Assembly: GCF_019679455.1 (NCBI RefSeq)
Contig: NZ_JAIEZQ010000001.1
Coordinates: 992,001 to 1,056,000, forward strand
Reading direction: 5' to 3'
DNA from: Nocardioides jiangsuensis
GTDB lineage: Bacteria > Actinomycetota > Actinomycetes > Propionibacteriales > Nocardioidaceae
Length of the DNA: 64,000 bases
The notes under the pieces are model-generated. The model searched no databases and was not told the DNA's origin. It was given only the letters and a program-made list of their open reading frames with translations. Every line of letters begins with the position of its first letter. Within the stretch, counting starts at the first letter, position 1. The position numbers were made by a program, and so were the translations under genes. Of the stretch, positions 46,164 to 55,400 are shown piece after piece.

Positions 46164-46258
46164 GTTATCCACAGGCCCTGGGGATAACCGGGTACCTCGT
46201 GTGGAACGCGCCGACAAACATGTGCACAGGTTGTTCACACACCTGTGGACAACCTGTG
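46164..46258. promoter_or_regulatory. DnaA-box cluster upstream of dnaB
   Basis: TTATCCACA at 46165-46173 equals the consensus DnaA box. TGTGGACAA at 46244-46252 is TTGTCCACA on the other strand, and TTGTTCACA at 46231-46239 is one base off. Two inverted repeats overlap them: GTTATCC/GGATAAC (46164-46188) and a 10-base perfect one with arms 46225-46234 and 46249-46258. The surrounding 600-base gap is AT-richer than the genes. Confidence 0.65.
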
Positions 46259-46415
46259 CGCAGGACCCGGAAACACGCCTCTGACCTGCGGAAACACGAT
46301 CCACCGCATGTGGACCCAAGAAACGTCGGAAAGTTCTCGTTCACCGAGATGTCTTGATCTGGCCGTACTGTCGCGATGGTGGCTTTTGCGCGGACTATCA
46401 CAAATACCCACAGGT

Positions 46416-46443
46416 CCGGGATAGTTACACACAACTATCCCGG
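46416..46443. repeat. 11-bp perfect inverted repeat in the dnaB/sulfotransferase gap
   Basis: Arms 46416-46426 and 46433-46443 (CCGGGATAGTT and its complement) flank ACACAC. It lies midway between the DnaA-box cluster and the start of the plus-strand gene at 46591. It could be an operator or a hairpin near that gene's promoter. Confidence 0.7.
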
Positions 46444-46590
46444 GCCTAGTCATCTCGGGTGTTCTGCACCGTCCGGACGGGACCTGCGGCTCGCGTCCCG
46501 GTACGTCGCGCTCTCGCCCCACCGACCCTGGTAAGTTCACGCGTGCGCGTGTCGCGCCACAGGTGGAGAACAGCAGCTCGAGGGGGCCCA

Positions 46591-47865
46591 GTGCGAGGCA
46601 GGAAGCCAGTCGTCTTCTTGCACATCGGTGCCATGAAGACCGGCACCACCTTCCTCCAGCAGCTGATGAGCGCCAACAAGGAGGACCTGCTCAAGGCGGG
46701 CTTCCTGTTCCCCGGCGACTCCTGGGCCGAGCAGGCGCTGGCCACCCGCGACGTGATGGACCGCAACAAGGAAGACCCGGCGCTGCGGGCGCAGTGCGCG
46801 GGCAAGTGGCGCAAGCTCGTCGACGAGATGCTGGCCTACGACGGCACGGCCTCGGTCTTCTCGATGGAGTTCCTCAGCTACGCCTCGCACGACGAGGCCA
46901 AGCGGATCACGAAGTCGCTGTCCAAGGCCGAGGTCCACGTCGTGCTCACCGTCCGTGACGCCACCGGCGCGATCCCTGCCCAGTGGCAGACGTTCTCGCG
47001 CAACGGTGGCGTGGTGTCGTGGCCCGACTTCGCCCGCGGCGCGGTCTCGGTGAACGGAGCGCCCGTGCAGGGCGAGCTCGCGCAGGGCGCCCGGGCGTTC
47101 CGGCGCACCCAGGGGATCCCGCAGATGCTCGAGGTGTGGGGCAAGCGGGTTCCCGCGGAGCGGCTGCACGTGGTCACCGTCCCACGCAGGCCGACCGACC
47201 GGCTCGAGCTGTGGCGCCGCTTCGCCGAGGTGGTCGGCCTGGACCACGCCGTCGTCTCCGAGCTCACCAACCGCACCAACACCTCCCTCGGCCAGGCGTC
47301 TGCGGACCTGATGCGCCGGGTCAACCGCGGGCTGGTCGACGTCCCCGCCAACGAGTACCACCCGACGATCCGCGGCTATCTCGGCGAGCGGGTGCTCTCC
47401 CAGCGCGCGCACCTCGAGAAGCGCGCCGAGCTCGACCTGGTCACCCTGGAGTTCGCCGCCGCCTGGAACCACCGGGTCCGCGAGGCGATCCGCGCCAGCA
47501 AGGCCCGGTTCGTCGGCGACCTCGACGACCTGCCCGTCGAGGTGCCCGCGGCCCTGGCCGAGAGCGCGCCGCCGGTGCTCACCGACCCCGGTGCCGACGA
47601 GCTGCTCGAGGCAGCGGCCTCCGCCCGTGACGGCCTGCTCCGGCGGATCCGCCAGCAGACCAAGCGGATCCGCCGCGCGGGGGGCCGCGTCCCGCACGTG
47701 GACCTGACCACCCTGGTCACCGACCTGCCGACCGGCCCGGACCGGTGGAACGGCCAGGCGGACCCGGTCGAGGCGGCCGTCGAGGAGGTCACCGCGCTCT
47801 GCCGCACGCTCATCGAGCTGCGCCGTACCGCGCTGACGACCCTGGGCGCGGCCGGCCTCGACTGA
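46591..47865 (+). CDS. Sulfotransferase-family-like protein
   Basis: A 424-residue protein whose N-terminal motif FLHIGAMKTGTTFLQ is like the 5'-phosphosulfate-binding loop (P-loop-like) of PAPS sulfotransferases. A later stretch VHVVLTVRDATGAIPAQW fits the 3'-phosphate-binding RxxxxxxS-like region. The C-terminal ~100 residues form a helical extension. It would transfer sulfate to an unknown acceptor. The GTG at 46591 has GAGGGGG upstream and is preferred to a longer start. Confidence 0.8.
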   Translation: MRGRKPVVFLHIGAMKTGTTFLQQLMSANKEDLLKAGFLFPGDSWAEQALATRDVMDRNKEDPALRAQCAGKWRKLVDEMLAYDGTASVFSMEFLSYASHDEAKRITKSLSKAEVHVVLTVRDATGAIPAQWQTFSRNGGVVSWPDFARGAVSVNGAPVQGELAQGARAFRRTQGIPQMLEVWGKRVPAERLHVVTVPRRPTDRLELWRRFAEVVGLDHAVVSELTNRTNTSLGQASADLMRRVNRGLVDVPANEYHPTIRGYLGERVLSQRAHLEKRAELDLVTLEFAAAWNHRVREAIRASKARFVGDLDDLPVEVPAALAESAPPVLTDPGADELLEAAASARDGLLRRIRQQTKRIRRAGGRVPHVDLTTLVTDLPTGPDRWNGQADPVEAAVEEVTALCRTLIELRRTALTTLGAAGLD

Positions 47866-47887
47866 CGCCCGTCGTACCGTCGTCGCC

Positions 47888-49225
47888 GTGCCCCGCCGTA
47901 CCGCCGCCGACGCCGGCCATGACCGGGAGATCCTCCGGCTGGCGGTGCCGGCGTTCCTCGCGCTGGTCGCCGAGCCGCTCTTCCTGCTCGCCGACGCGGC
48001 GATCATCGGCCACCTCGGCACCCCCGAGCTGGCTGGTCTCGGCATCGCCGGCGCCGTCGTGCAGACCGTGGTGGGACTGTGCATCTTCCTCGCCTACGGC
48101 ACCACCGCGTCCGTGGCCCGGCGACTGGGCGCCGGCGACACCCGCGGCGCCCTCGCCCAGGGGATCGACGGGATCTGGCTGGCGGTCCTCATCGGTGTGG
48201 TCACCACCGTGCTCGGCGTGCTGCTCACCGACCCGCTGGTCGCCCTGTTCGGCCCCGGCCCCGAGGTCGCCGAGCAGGCCGGCAGCTACCTGAGGGTGGC
48301 CTTCCTGGGGGTCACCCCGCTGCTGGTGATGCTGGCCGCCACCGGGATCCTCCGCGGTCTCCAGGACACCCGGACCCCGCTCTACGTCGCGGTGGGCGGG
48401 AACCTGCTCAACGTCGTCCTCAACCTGGCCCTGGTCTACGGCCTGGACCTGGGGGTGGCCGGCTCCGCGCTCGGCACCGACCTGGCCCAGCTCGGCTCCG
48501 CGGCGGCGCTGGTCGTGGTCGTGGTCCGGGCGGCCCGAGCGCACGGGGCGCCGCTGACCCCCGACCTGCCCGGCGTACGGCGGGCCGCGCACGCCGGGGT
48601 CGCGCTCGTCGTGCGCACCCTCACCCTGCGCGCCTCGCTGTTGGTGATGACGTACGGCGCCGTCGGGCTCGGCGCCACCGCCACCGCGACCCACCAGCTC
48701 GCCGCGACCATCTGGACCTTCCTCGCCTTCGCCCTGGACGCCGTTGCGATCGCCGCCCAGGCGATCACCGGCCGCTACCTCGGCGCCGGAGACCTGGACC
48801 GCACCCGGGCGGTCACCGACCGGATGGTCCGGTGGGGCGTCGTCGGCGGCGTGGCCACCGGCCTGCTGCTCGCGGCGGCCAGCCCGCTGCTCGGCCCGCT
48901 GTTCACCACCGACCCCGAGGTGCGCGCCCTGCTGGTGCCGGTGCTGCTCGTCGCGGCCCTGTTCCAGCCCGTCGCCGGGGTGGTCTTCGTGCTGGACGGG
49001 GTCCTGATCGGCGCCGGGGACGGCCGTTACCTGGCCTGGGCCGGGGTGCTGGTGCTGGCGGTGTTCGCCCCGGCCGGTCTCCTGGTCGCCGCCGCGGCGC
49101 AGGAGCCCGGGCGCGGCCTGGTCTGGCTCTGGGTGACCTTCGGCGTCGCGTTCATGGGCAGCCGTGCCGTGGTCCTGCTCGCCCGCGCCCGGGGTGTGGG
49201 ATGGATGACCACCGGTGCTCGGTGA
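47888..49225 (+). CDS. MATE family efflux transporter (DinF-like)
   Basis: A 445-residue, twelve-helix MATE exporter. The first helices (AVPAFLALVAEPLFLLADAAIIGHLG, family N-terminal pattern) and a second six-helix repeat starting near residue 235 are clear. It would export a cationic drug or metabolite against Na+ or H+. The GTG at 47888 starts 22 bases after the sulfotransferase stop, suggesting co-transcription. Confidence 0.93.
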   Translation: MPRRTAADAGHDREILRLAVPAFLALVAEPLFLLADAAIIGHLGTPELAGLGIAGAVVQTVVGLCIFLAYGTTASVARRLGAGDTRGALAQGIDGIWLAVLIGVVTTVLGVLLTDPLVALFGPGPEVAEQAGSYLRVAFLGVTPLLVMLAATGILRGLQDTRTPLYVAVGGNLLNVVLNLALVYGLDLGVAGSALGTDLAQLGSAAALVVVVVRAARAHGAPLTPDLPGVRRAAHAGVALVVRTLTLRASLLVMTYGAVGLGATATATHQLAATIWTFLAFALDAVAIAAQAITGRYLGAGDLDRTRAVTDRMVRWGVVGGVATGLLLAAASPLLGPLFTTDPEVRALLVPVLLVAALFQPVAGVVFVLDGVLIGAGDGRYLAWAGVLVLAVFAPAGLLVAAAAQEPGRGLVWLWVTFGVAFMGSRAVVLLARARGVGWMTTGAR

Positions 49226-49246
49226 GCCTGGCCTAGGCTGACCGGC

Positions 49247-49348
49247 ATGCCCGTCCTCCTCGCCGCGGTGGCCACCGGCGTCGCCGCGCTGCTCGCGGTC
49301 GCGGGTCTGGTGGAACCCCCGGTAGCCGAGGGGGCGGCCCGACGATGA
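49247..49348 (+). CDS. 33-residue small membrane peptide (candidate)
   Basis: A short frame, ATG at 49247 to TGA at 49346-49348, gives a 33-residue peptide with one hydrophobic segment (MPVLLAAVATGVAALLAVAGLV) followed by a short Glu/Arg tail. Its stop overlaps the next gene's start in an ATGA junction, so if translated it would couple to it. Its reality is unproven. Confidence 0.4.
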   Translation: MPVLLAAVATGVAALLAVAGLVEPPVAEGAARR

Positions 49349-49869
49349 CGCCGGTGCAGAAGGTGGCGATGGGCCTGGTGCTCGTCGTCGTGGACGCCTG
49401 GTTCGCCGGGTTCGACGCCGTCCCCGACCTGCTGGGCTGGGTTCTGGTGATGCTCGGCCTGCACGGGCTGCGGACCGCCCTGCCGTCCCCCGTGACGCTG
49501 ACCGCCCTGGCCGCGCTGGCGGGCGTCGTGTCCCTCGCCCTGCTCTCGCCGAGCCTCCTCGCGGACACCCCCGAGAGCACCCTCTGGCTGGTCAGCCTGC
49601 CGCAGACCCTCTTCTGCCTGGTCCTGGCCGGCGCCATGGCCGCGCTGCTGGGACCACCCCGGCCGGACCTGGCGCGCCGGTTCGGCGTGCTGCGCTGGGT
49701 CTTCGTGCTGGTCGCCGTGCTGCCGGTGCTGCTGTACGGCGGCGGGGTGGACGGCCTGCTGGTCCCGACCGCCGTGGTCGCGGTGGCCGCGAGCGTGTAC
49801 CTGGTCTACCTGCTGTTCCGGGTCCCGGCCGACGTCGTGGCGCCGGCGCGACCCGCCGCGGACGCCTGA
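49345..49869 (+). CDS. Membrane protein of unknown function
   Basis: A 174-residue protein with about five hydrophobic helices (VAMGLVLVVVDAWFAGFDAVPDLLGWVLVMLGLHG, two central ones, VFVLVAVLPVLLYGG, TAVVAVAASVYLVYLLF). No family is recognised. The ATG at 49345 overlaps the stop of the upstream small peptide. It is followed by a strong hairpin and is convergent with rplI. Confidence 0.7.
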   Translation: MTPVQKVAMGLVLVVVDAWFAGFDAVPDLLGWVLVMLGLHGLRTALPSPVTLTALAALAGVVSLALLSPSLLADTPESTLWLVSLPQTLFCLVLAGAMAALLGPPRPDLARRFGVLRWVFVLVAVLPVLLYGGGVDGLLVPTAVVAVAASVYLVYLLFRVPADVVAPARPAADA

Positions 49870-49889
49870 CGCGCGCTTGCAAGACGACG

Positions 49890-49923
49890 AGAGCCGCCCC
49901 CCGGAAGTCCGGGGAGCGGCTCT
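49890..49923. terminator. Hairpin terminator between convergent genes
   Basis: Arms 49890-49905 and 49908-49923 pair over 15 of 16 bases with a 2-base loop. It lies between the stop of the membrane-protein gene (49869) and the rplI stop (49956), a good bidirectional terminator. Confidence 0.8.
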
Positions 49924-49955
49924 GGCGTCACGTGACGTGCTGCCGGGGCTGTGCC

Positions 49956-50399
49956 TCAGGCAGGGACCACGTTCAGGTTGACGGTGGCGTCGACCTCGTC
50001 GTGCACCTTCACGGTCACCTGGTGCGCGCCCAGGGACTTGATCGGGTTGCCGACGAGGATCTTGCGCTTGTCGACCTCGGCACCGGCCGCGGTGATCGCG
50101 GACGCGATGTCGCCGACGGTGACCGCACCGAACAGGCGGCCGCCCTCACCGGCACGCACCGGCAGGGTGAAGGTCGAGCCCTCGAGCTTGGCCTTGATCT
50201 GCTGGGCGTGATCGAGGTCGCGGACCTCGCGGGTCGCACGAGCGGCCTTGATCGACTCGATCGTGCGCTCGCCACCCTTGGTCCAGCGGATCGCGAACCC
50301 GCGCGGGACGAGGAAGTTGCGGCCGTAGCCGTCCTTGACCTCGACCACGTCGCCGGGAGCGCCGAGGCCGGTGACCTCCTGAGTCAGGATGAGCTTCAT
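49956..50399 (-). CDS. rplI: 50S ribosomal protein L9
   Basis: A 147-residue L9, a two-domain protein with the N-terminal [36 protein letters not shown] and a C-terminal domain. It binds 23S rRNA near the L1 stalk. The length is standard and the ATG at 50399 gives the canonical N-terminus. It is the last gene of the rpsF-ssb-rpsR-rplI operon. Confidence 0.98.
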   Translation of the reverse strand: MKLILTQEVTGLGAPGDVVEVKDGYGRNFLVPRGFAIRWTKGGERTIESIKAARATREVRDLDHAQQIKAKLEGSTFTLPVRAGEGGRLFGAVTVGDIASAITAAGAEVDKRKILVGNPIKSLGAHQVTVKVHDEVDATVNLNVVPA

Positions 50400-50413
50400 C
50401 AGTCAGTCCCCTC

Positions 50414-50650
50414 TCAGCGAGCCGTGGACGTGTAGGGCAGCAGAGCAACCTCGCGCGCGTTCTTGACCGCGGTGGCGACGTCGCGCTGGTGCTGCACGCA
50501 GTTGCCGGTCACGCGACGCGCGCGGATCTTGCCGCGGTCGGAGATGAACTTGCGGAGGAGTGTCGTGTCCTTGTAGTCGACGTACGACACCTTCTCCTTG
50601 CAGAACTGGCAAACCTTCTTCTTCGGCTTGCGGAGTACTGGCTTGGCCAT
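50414..50650 (-). CDS. rpsR: 30S ribosomal protein S18
   Basis: A 78-residue S18 of the cysteine-bearing (zinc-ribbon-like) form: [23 protein letters not shown] with CxxC and a third Cys in [10 protein letters not shown]. The S18 fold binds S6 and 16S rRNA. The ATG at 50650 is standard. Such C+ copies are often replaced by a Cys-less paralog under zinc limitation; none is in this window. Confidence 0.97.
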   Translation of the reverse strand: MAKPVLRKPKKKVCQFCKEKVSYVDYKDTTLLRKFISDRGKIRARRVTGNCVQHQRDVATAVKNAREVALLPYTSTAR

Positions 50651-50774
50651 TGTGGTGCTCCCTTTCGTGAGCCCGGCTCGCGCCGGAATGGTCAGCTGTA
50701 GGGACTACAGCCAGTGGTGAACGGTTGTTGTCCGCCCGCGGGCCCCGACGAGCGGGGCCGCGGACGAGGTCAGA

Positions 50775-51374
50775 TCAGAACGGAGGTTCCTCGGACGAGC
50801 CGCCGATGCCGGGCGTGGCCCAGGGGTCGTTCGCCGGGGCGGACTGCTGGCCACCGCCGTACGAGCCGCCGCCCTGGTTGCCGCCCCAGCTTCCGCCGGA
50901 GCCACCACCCTGCTGGCCGCCACCCTGCTGGCCGCCGCCCTGCGCACCCGAGGAGGCCCACGGGTCGTCGCCGCCGAACGAGCCGCCGCCACCCTGACCG
51001 CCGCCGGAGCGGGTGGTCTTGGTGACCTTGGCCGTGGCGTACTTCAGGCTCGGGCCCACCTCGTCGACGTCGATCTCGAAGACGGTGCGCTTCTCGCCCT
51101 CACGGGTCTCGAAGGAACGCGCCTTCAGCCGGCCCTGCACGACCACCCGCATGCCGCGCTGCAGCGACTCGGCGGCGTTCTCGGCCGCCTGGCGCCACAC
51201 CGAGCAGTTGAGGAACAGCGCTTCGCCGTCCTTCCACTCGTTGCTCTGGCGGTCGAAGGTGCGCGGCGTGGACGCGACGGTGAAGTTCGCGACGGCCGCA
51301 CCCGACGGGGTGAAGCGGAGCTCGGGGTCGGCGGTGAGGTTTCCGACGACGGTGATAGGTGTCTCGCCTGCCAT
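50775..51374 (-). CDS. ssb: Single-stranded DNA-binding protein
   Basis: A 199-residue SSB: an N-terminal OB-fold ([28 protein letters not shown]... [18 protein letters not shown]), a long Gly/Gln-rich linker (~120-185), and the acidic tip SSEEPPF that recruits partner proteins. It protects single-stranded DNA at the fork. The ATG at 51374 is canonical. Second gene of the rpsF operon. Confidence 0.98.
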   Translation of the reverse strand: MAGETPITVVGNLTADPELRFTPSGAAVANFTVASTPRTFDRQSNEWKDGEALFLNCSVWRQAAENAAESLQRGMRVVVQGRLKARSFETREGEKRTVFEIDVDEVGPSLKYATAKVTKTTRSGGGQGGGGSFGGDDPWASSGAQGGGQQGGGQQGGGSGGSWGGNQGGGSYGGGQQSAPANDPWATPGIGGSSEEPPF

Positions 51375-51472
51375 ATCAGGCCTCCCTGGTCTGGGGTTTC
51401 TGCGACGGATGACCGGGGGAATCGGTCCGGGTTGCCGATGTTCTGAACGTGTCGCCCCGGAGGGCGGGTGCG

Positions 51473-51763
51473 TCAGCGAACGTCGGGACGAATGACCTTA
51501 GTGCGCAGCACCGACTCGTTCAGCGAAAGCTGACGGTCGAGCTCCTTCACCGTGGCCGGCTCGGCCTGCAGTTCGACGACGGCGTAGATGCCTTCGGAGT
51601 TCTTGTTGATCTCGTAGGCAAGACGGCGACGTCCCCAGACGTCGACCTTCTCGACGGACCCGCCGTCCTTGCGGACGACGTTGAGGTACGTGTCGAGCGA
51701 GGGCGCAACAGTGCGCTCTTCGAGGTCGGGGTCGAGGATGACCATCACTTCATATGCACGCAT
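51473..51763 (-). CDS. rpsF: 30S ribosomal protein S6
   Basis: A 96-residue S6: [63 protein letters not shown] and VLRTKVIR, the complete family pattern. It pairs with S18. The ATG at 51763 is fixed by this pattern and has GGAGG upstream. It is the first gene of the rpsF-ssb-rpsR-rplI operon; the 246-base upstream gap holds its promoter. Confidence 0.98.
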   Translation of the reverse strand: MRAYEVMVILDPDLEERTVAPSLDTYLNVVRKDGGSVEKVDVWGRRRLAYEINKNSEGIYAVVELQAEPATVKELDRQLSLNESVLRTKVIRPDVR

Positions 51764-52009
51764 AGCGGTCTCCACCTCCTTCGGACTCAGGCGGCCACGG
51801 CGTCTCCGTGGCAGGAGGGCTTGCGTCCGCCGGACCCGCAGTGACCCCGGACGGGGGTGCGTGGCTTCCGGCGCATCAACGGCCCGACGCCCACTCTGGT
51901 CATGGGGTCGAGCCGATCGACGGTTCAGGGTACCAGCGCGGGCGGGGGCCGAAGAAATCGTTCTCCACAGGCTTCGTGACCCGTCGGCGGCCCCGCCTAG
52001 GGTGGGCAC

Positions 52010-52813
52010 ATGCCAGCACAGCTCTCCCTCGGTGCCCACGTCGACCAGGCCGACCCGATCGGCGAGGCCCTCGCCCGCGGCGCCACCCTCAGCCAGTTCT
52101 TCCTCGGCGACCCGCAGGGCTACAAGGGCCCCGAGTTCGCGTACGACGGCGGGGCGGAGGCGCTGCGTGCGGCCGCGGAGGAGCACGGGCTCGACCTGTA
52201 CGTGCACGCGCCGTACATCATCAACGTCGCGACCACGAACAACCGGATCCGGATCCCGAGCCGCAAGCTGCTCCAGCAGCACATGGACGCCGCCGCCTCC
52301 ATCGGCGCGAAGGGCCTGATCGTGCACGGCGGGCACGTCAACAAGGACGACGACCCCGAAAAGGGCTTCGACAACTGGCGCAAGGCGGTGCAGGCCACCG
52401 ACATCAAGATCCCGCTGCTGATCGAGAACACCGCGGGCGGCACCAACGCGATGACCCGCTACCTCGAGCGGATCGGCCGGGTCTGGGACGCGGTGGCCGG
52501 CGCCGACGGCGGTGACATGGTCGGCTTCTGCCTCGACACCTGCCACGCACACGCCGGCGGCAACGACCTCTCCACGGTCGTGGAGAAGGTGCGCGCGATC
52601 ACCGGGCGGATCGACCTGGTGCACGCCAACGACAGCCGCGACGCGTTCGACTCCGGCGCCGACCGGCACACCAACTTCGGGCATGGCCACATCGACCCCG
52701 ACGAGCTCGCCGCCGTCGTCCGCGACGCCGGCGCGCCGGTGGTCTGCGAGACGCCCGGTGGCCCCGAGGAGCACAAGGCCGACTTCGCCTGGCTGCGCGA
52801 ACGGGTCGGCTGA
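52010..52813 (+). CDS. nfo: Deoxyribonuclease IV (AP endonuclease, Nfo type)
   Basis: A 267-residue TIM-barrel AP endonuclease that cuts DNA beside abasic sites. Zinc ligands are spread in the family places: [37 protein letters not shown] and [25 protein letters not shown]. The ATG at 52010 is standard. Divergent from rpsF. Confidence 0.95.
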   Translation: MPAQLSLGAHVDQADPIGEALARGATLSQFFLGDPQGYKGPEFAYDGGAEALRAAAEEHGLDLYVHAPYIINVATTNNRIRIPSRKLLQQHMDAAASIGAKGLIVHGGHVNKDDDPEKGFDNWRKAVQATDIKIPLLIENTAGGTNAMTRYLERIGRVWDAVAGADGGDMVGFCLDTCHAHAGGNDLSTVVEKVRAITGRIDLVHANDSRDAFDSGADRHTNFGHGHIDPDELAAVVRDAGAPVVCETPGGPEEHKADFAWLRERVG

Positions 52814-52879
52814 CCCGCTCTCGCCACCGGGTCCTCCGCCCGGTTCCGGCCCGGCGGACGACGTGTAGCCTCGGGCAGC

Positions 52880-54028
52880 GTGAACGCGCCCTCCCTCGAC
52901 GTCCGCACCATCACCTCCGCCGAGCACCTCGACTTCCTCAGGACCGCCACCGCCAAGGGCGGTTCGGCGAGCTTCCTGCAGACCCCCGCCTGGGGTGAGG
53001 TCAAGGGCGAGTGGCGCCGCGAGTCGATCGGCTGGTTCGACGGGAACACGCTCGCAGGCGCGGCTCTGGTGCTCTACCGGCAGCTGCCCAAGGTCAAGCG
53101 CTTCCTGGCCTACCTGCCCGAGGGCCCGGTCATCGACTGGACCTCCGACCACCTCTCCGACTGGCTCGCCCCGATGACCCGGCACCTGGCCGGCAAGGGC
53201 GCCTTCGGGGTCCGGATGGGCCCGCCCGTGGTGACCCGTCGCTGGACCGCCGACGCGGTGAAGAAGGGGATCGCGGACGACTCCGTGCGTACCCTCGGCG
53301 ACGTGCCGCCCGCCGAGCGGTCACAGGTCGGCGCCTCCGTGGTCTCCCAGCTGCGGGAGCTCGGCTGGCGCCCGCAGTCCGTCGAGGGCGGCTTCGCCGC
53401 CGGCCAGCCGCAGTTCAACTTCCAGATCCCGCTCGCCGGACGCACCGAGGACGACGTCCTCAAGGGCATGAACCAGCAGTGGCGGCGCAACATCAAGAAG
53501 GCCGCCAAGGAGGGCGTCACGGTGACCCGGGTCGACGCCGACGACCTCGAGCGGGAGCTGCCGGCGTTCTGGGAGCTCTACCGGCACACCGCCGAGCGCG
53601 ACCACTTCACGCCGCGGCCACTGTCGTACTTCCAGACCATGTTCGCCGCGCTCCGCGCCGAGGAGCCGGACCGGATCGTGCTCTACACCGCCCGGCACGA
53701 GGGCGACCTGGTCGCCGCCACGATCCTGGTCCGCGTCGGCGGGCACACCTGGTACTCCTACGGCGCCTCCTCCACCGAGAAGCGTGAGGTGCGCGGCTCC
53801 AACGCCGCGCAGTGGGCGATGATCTCGGACTCGCTCGGGTCCGGCGCCGACGTCTACGACCTGCGCGGCATCACCGACACCCTCGACCCCGACGACCCGC
53901 ACGTGGGTCTCATCCAGTTCAAGGTCGGCACCGGCGGCGAGGCCGTCGAGTACGCCGGCGAGTGGGACCTCCCGCTGAACTCTCTGATCTACAAGGCGTT
54001 CGACCTCTACATGAAGCGTCGCGGCTGA
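52880..54028 (+). CDS. FemAB-like peptidoglycan aminoacyltransferase
   Basis: A 382-residue FemX/FemAB-family protein with two GNAT-like lobes and a Lys/Arg-rich segment ([20 protein letters not shown]) in place of the coiled-coil arm. The GVRMGPPVV and DLRGITD segments match FemX proteins. It uses aminoacyl-tRNA to add amino acids to peptidoglycan precursors; the amino acid is not known. The GTG at 52880 starts it, 24 bases before the next gene. Confidence 0.9.
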   Translation: MNAPSLDVRTITSAEHLDFLRTATAKGGSASFLQTPAWGEVKGEWRRESIGWFDGNTLAGAALVLYRQLPKVKRFLAYLPEGPVIDWTSDHLSDWLAPMTRHLAGKGAFGVRMGPPVVTRRWTADAVKKGIADDSVRTLGDVPPAERSQVGASVVSQLRELGWRPQSVEGGFAAGQPQFNFQIPLAGRTEDDVLKGMNQQWRRNIKKAAKEGVTVTRVDADDLERELPAFWELYRHTAERDHFTPRPLSYFQTMFAALRAEEPDRIVLYTARHEGDLVAATILVRVGGHTWYSYGASSTEKREVRGSNAAQWAMISDSLGSGADVYDLRGITDTLDPDDPHVGLIQFKVGTGGEAVEYAGEWDLPLNSLIYKAFDLYMKRRG

Positions 54029-54051
54029 GCCCCGGCCCAAGGAGTCCACTC

Positions 54052-55113
54052 GTGTCACTCAGCCTCTACGTCGACGGCGACCGCTGGCGCAGCCACCTGC
54101 GCGGCGTGCTCGACTCCCACCCCGGCCTGGTGCCGGTGCTCAAGGGCAACGGCTACGGCTTCGGCCTGCACCGGCTCGCGCGCAAGGCCGCCTGGCTCGG
54201 CGTCGACACCGTCGCCGTCGGCACCTACGACGAGGTGGAGGAGGTCACGCCCCGCTTCGACGGGTCGGTCCTCGTGCTCACCCCGTGGCGGCCCTTCGAG
54301 CAGCGGGTCGTGTACGGCGACCGGGTGGTGCACACCGTCGGCCGGCTCGAGGACCTGCAGGCCCTCGCCGAGCGCGACGACCGGCCCCGCGTCGTCCTGG
54401 AGCGGATGACCTCGATGCGGAGGCACGGCTTCTCGGCCCGCGAGCTCCGCGAGGCCGCCGGGCTGCTGTCGCCGCGCACCCACGGCGGCACCGGCCGCGG
54501 GGTGAAGGTGGAGGGCGTCGCCCTGCACCTGCCGATGGCCCGCGGGTCGCACCTCGCCGAGGTGGACCGGCTGATGACCGACATCGTGGCGGCGGGCCTG
54601 CCGACCCGCACGGTGTACGTCTCGCACCTCACCGACGCCGAGATGGCCACGCTGCGCTCGTCGTACCCGGACTTCGAGCTGCACCCCCGGATCGGCACCG
54701 ACCTCTGGCTCGGCGACCGCGGCGCGCTGCGCGTGAAGGCCTCCGTGCTCGACAGCCACCCCGTCGAGCGGGGCGACGTGTTCGGCTATCGGGGCCGGAG
54801 CGTGCCGACCTCGGGCACCATCCTCGTGGTCTCCGGCGGCACCGCGCACGGGATCGGCCTCGAGGCGCCGTCCGCCGCGTCCACGCTGCGCCAGCGCGCC
54901 GTCTCCCTCGCGAAGGGCGGCCTCGACGCCGCCGGCTTCGTCCGGTCGCCGTACACCGTGGCCGGCAAGCAGCGACTCTTCGCCGAGCCACCGCACATGC
55001 AGGCCTCGATGCTCTTCCTCCCGCACGGCTCCCCGGTGCCCGCCGTCGGCGACGAGCTCGACGTCCGCGTCCGCTTCACCACCACCACCTTCGACCGCAC
55101 CGTCATCTCCTGA
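54052..55113 (+). CDS. Alanine-racemase-like PLP enzyme
   Basis: A 353-residue fold III PLP enzyme. The PLP-lysine lies in VPVLKGNGYGFG (K31, equivalent to the KANAYGHG motif), followed by the barrel and a C-terminal beta domain with IGTDLWLGDRGALRVKASVLDSHPV. The GTG at 54052 with AAGGAG upstream starts it. Divergence from standard Alr makes the exact amino acid uncertain. Its place next to FemX suggests supply of D-alanine or a related residue for wall synthesis. Confidence 0.8.
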   Translation: MSLSLYVDGDRWRSHLRGVLDSHPGLVPVLKGNGYGFGLHRLARKAAWLGVDTVAVGTYDEVEEVTPRFDGSVLVLTPWRPFEQRVVYGDRVVHTVGRLEDLQALAERDDRPRVVLERMTSMRRHGFSARELREAAGLLSPRTHGGTGRGVKVEGVALHLPMARGSHLAEVDRLMTDIVAAGLPTRTVYVSHLTDAEMATLRSSYPDFELHPRIGTDLWLGDRGALRVKASVLDSHPVERGDVFGYRGRSVPTSGTILVVSGGTAHGIGLEAPSAASTLRQRAVSLAKGGLDAAGFVRSPYTVAGKQRLFAEPPHMQASMLFLPHGSPVPAVGDELDVRVRFTTTTFDRTVIS

Positions 55114-55152
55114 CCCGCGCGCCCCACCCCCGGCACCCGACCGGCAGACGGG

Positions 55153-55281
55153 CGGGCGGACGGGCAGAACTCGAGGGGGCCCGACCGTGGACGGGCCTGG
55201 CAGCCGGGCGGCGGACCGGCAGCCGACGGGCGGACGGGCAGAACTCGGAGGGGGCCCGACCGTGGACGGGCCTGGCAGCCG
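55153..55281. repeat. Two ~55-base direct repeats and an inverted repeat
   Basis: Copies at 55153-55206 and 55227-55281 are almost identical, differing by one inserted G. A 15-base segment of the second copy (55244-55258) is complementary to 55309-55323, making a long-range hairpin. The 287-base gap between the racemase stop (55113) and the GT87 gene stop (55401) holds nothing else. Confidence 0.8.
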
Positions 55282-55400
55282 AGCGACGAAGGAGCGAGGC
55301 CGGATGGGCGGGCCCCCTCCGAGGGCAGCCCGGCCGACCACCCGGCAGCCGGCACCCCGGCACCCCGGCAGCCCGGCAGCCCGGGCGCCGCAGGACTCGC

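Noticed and set aside
55153-55281. Possible CRISPR-like repeat because of two near-identical units.
   Set aside because: Only two copies, too long (about 55 bases), and no cas gene nearby.
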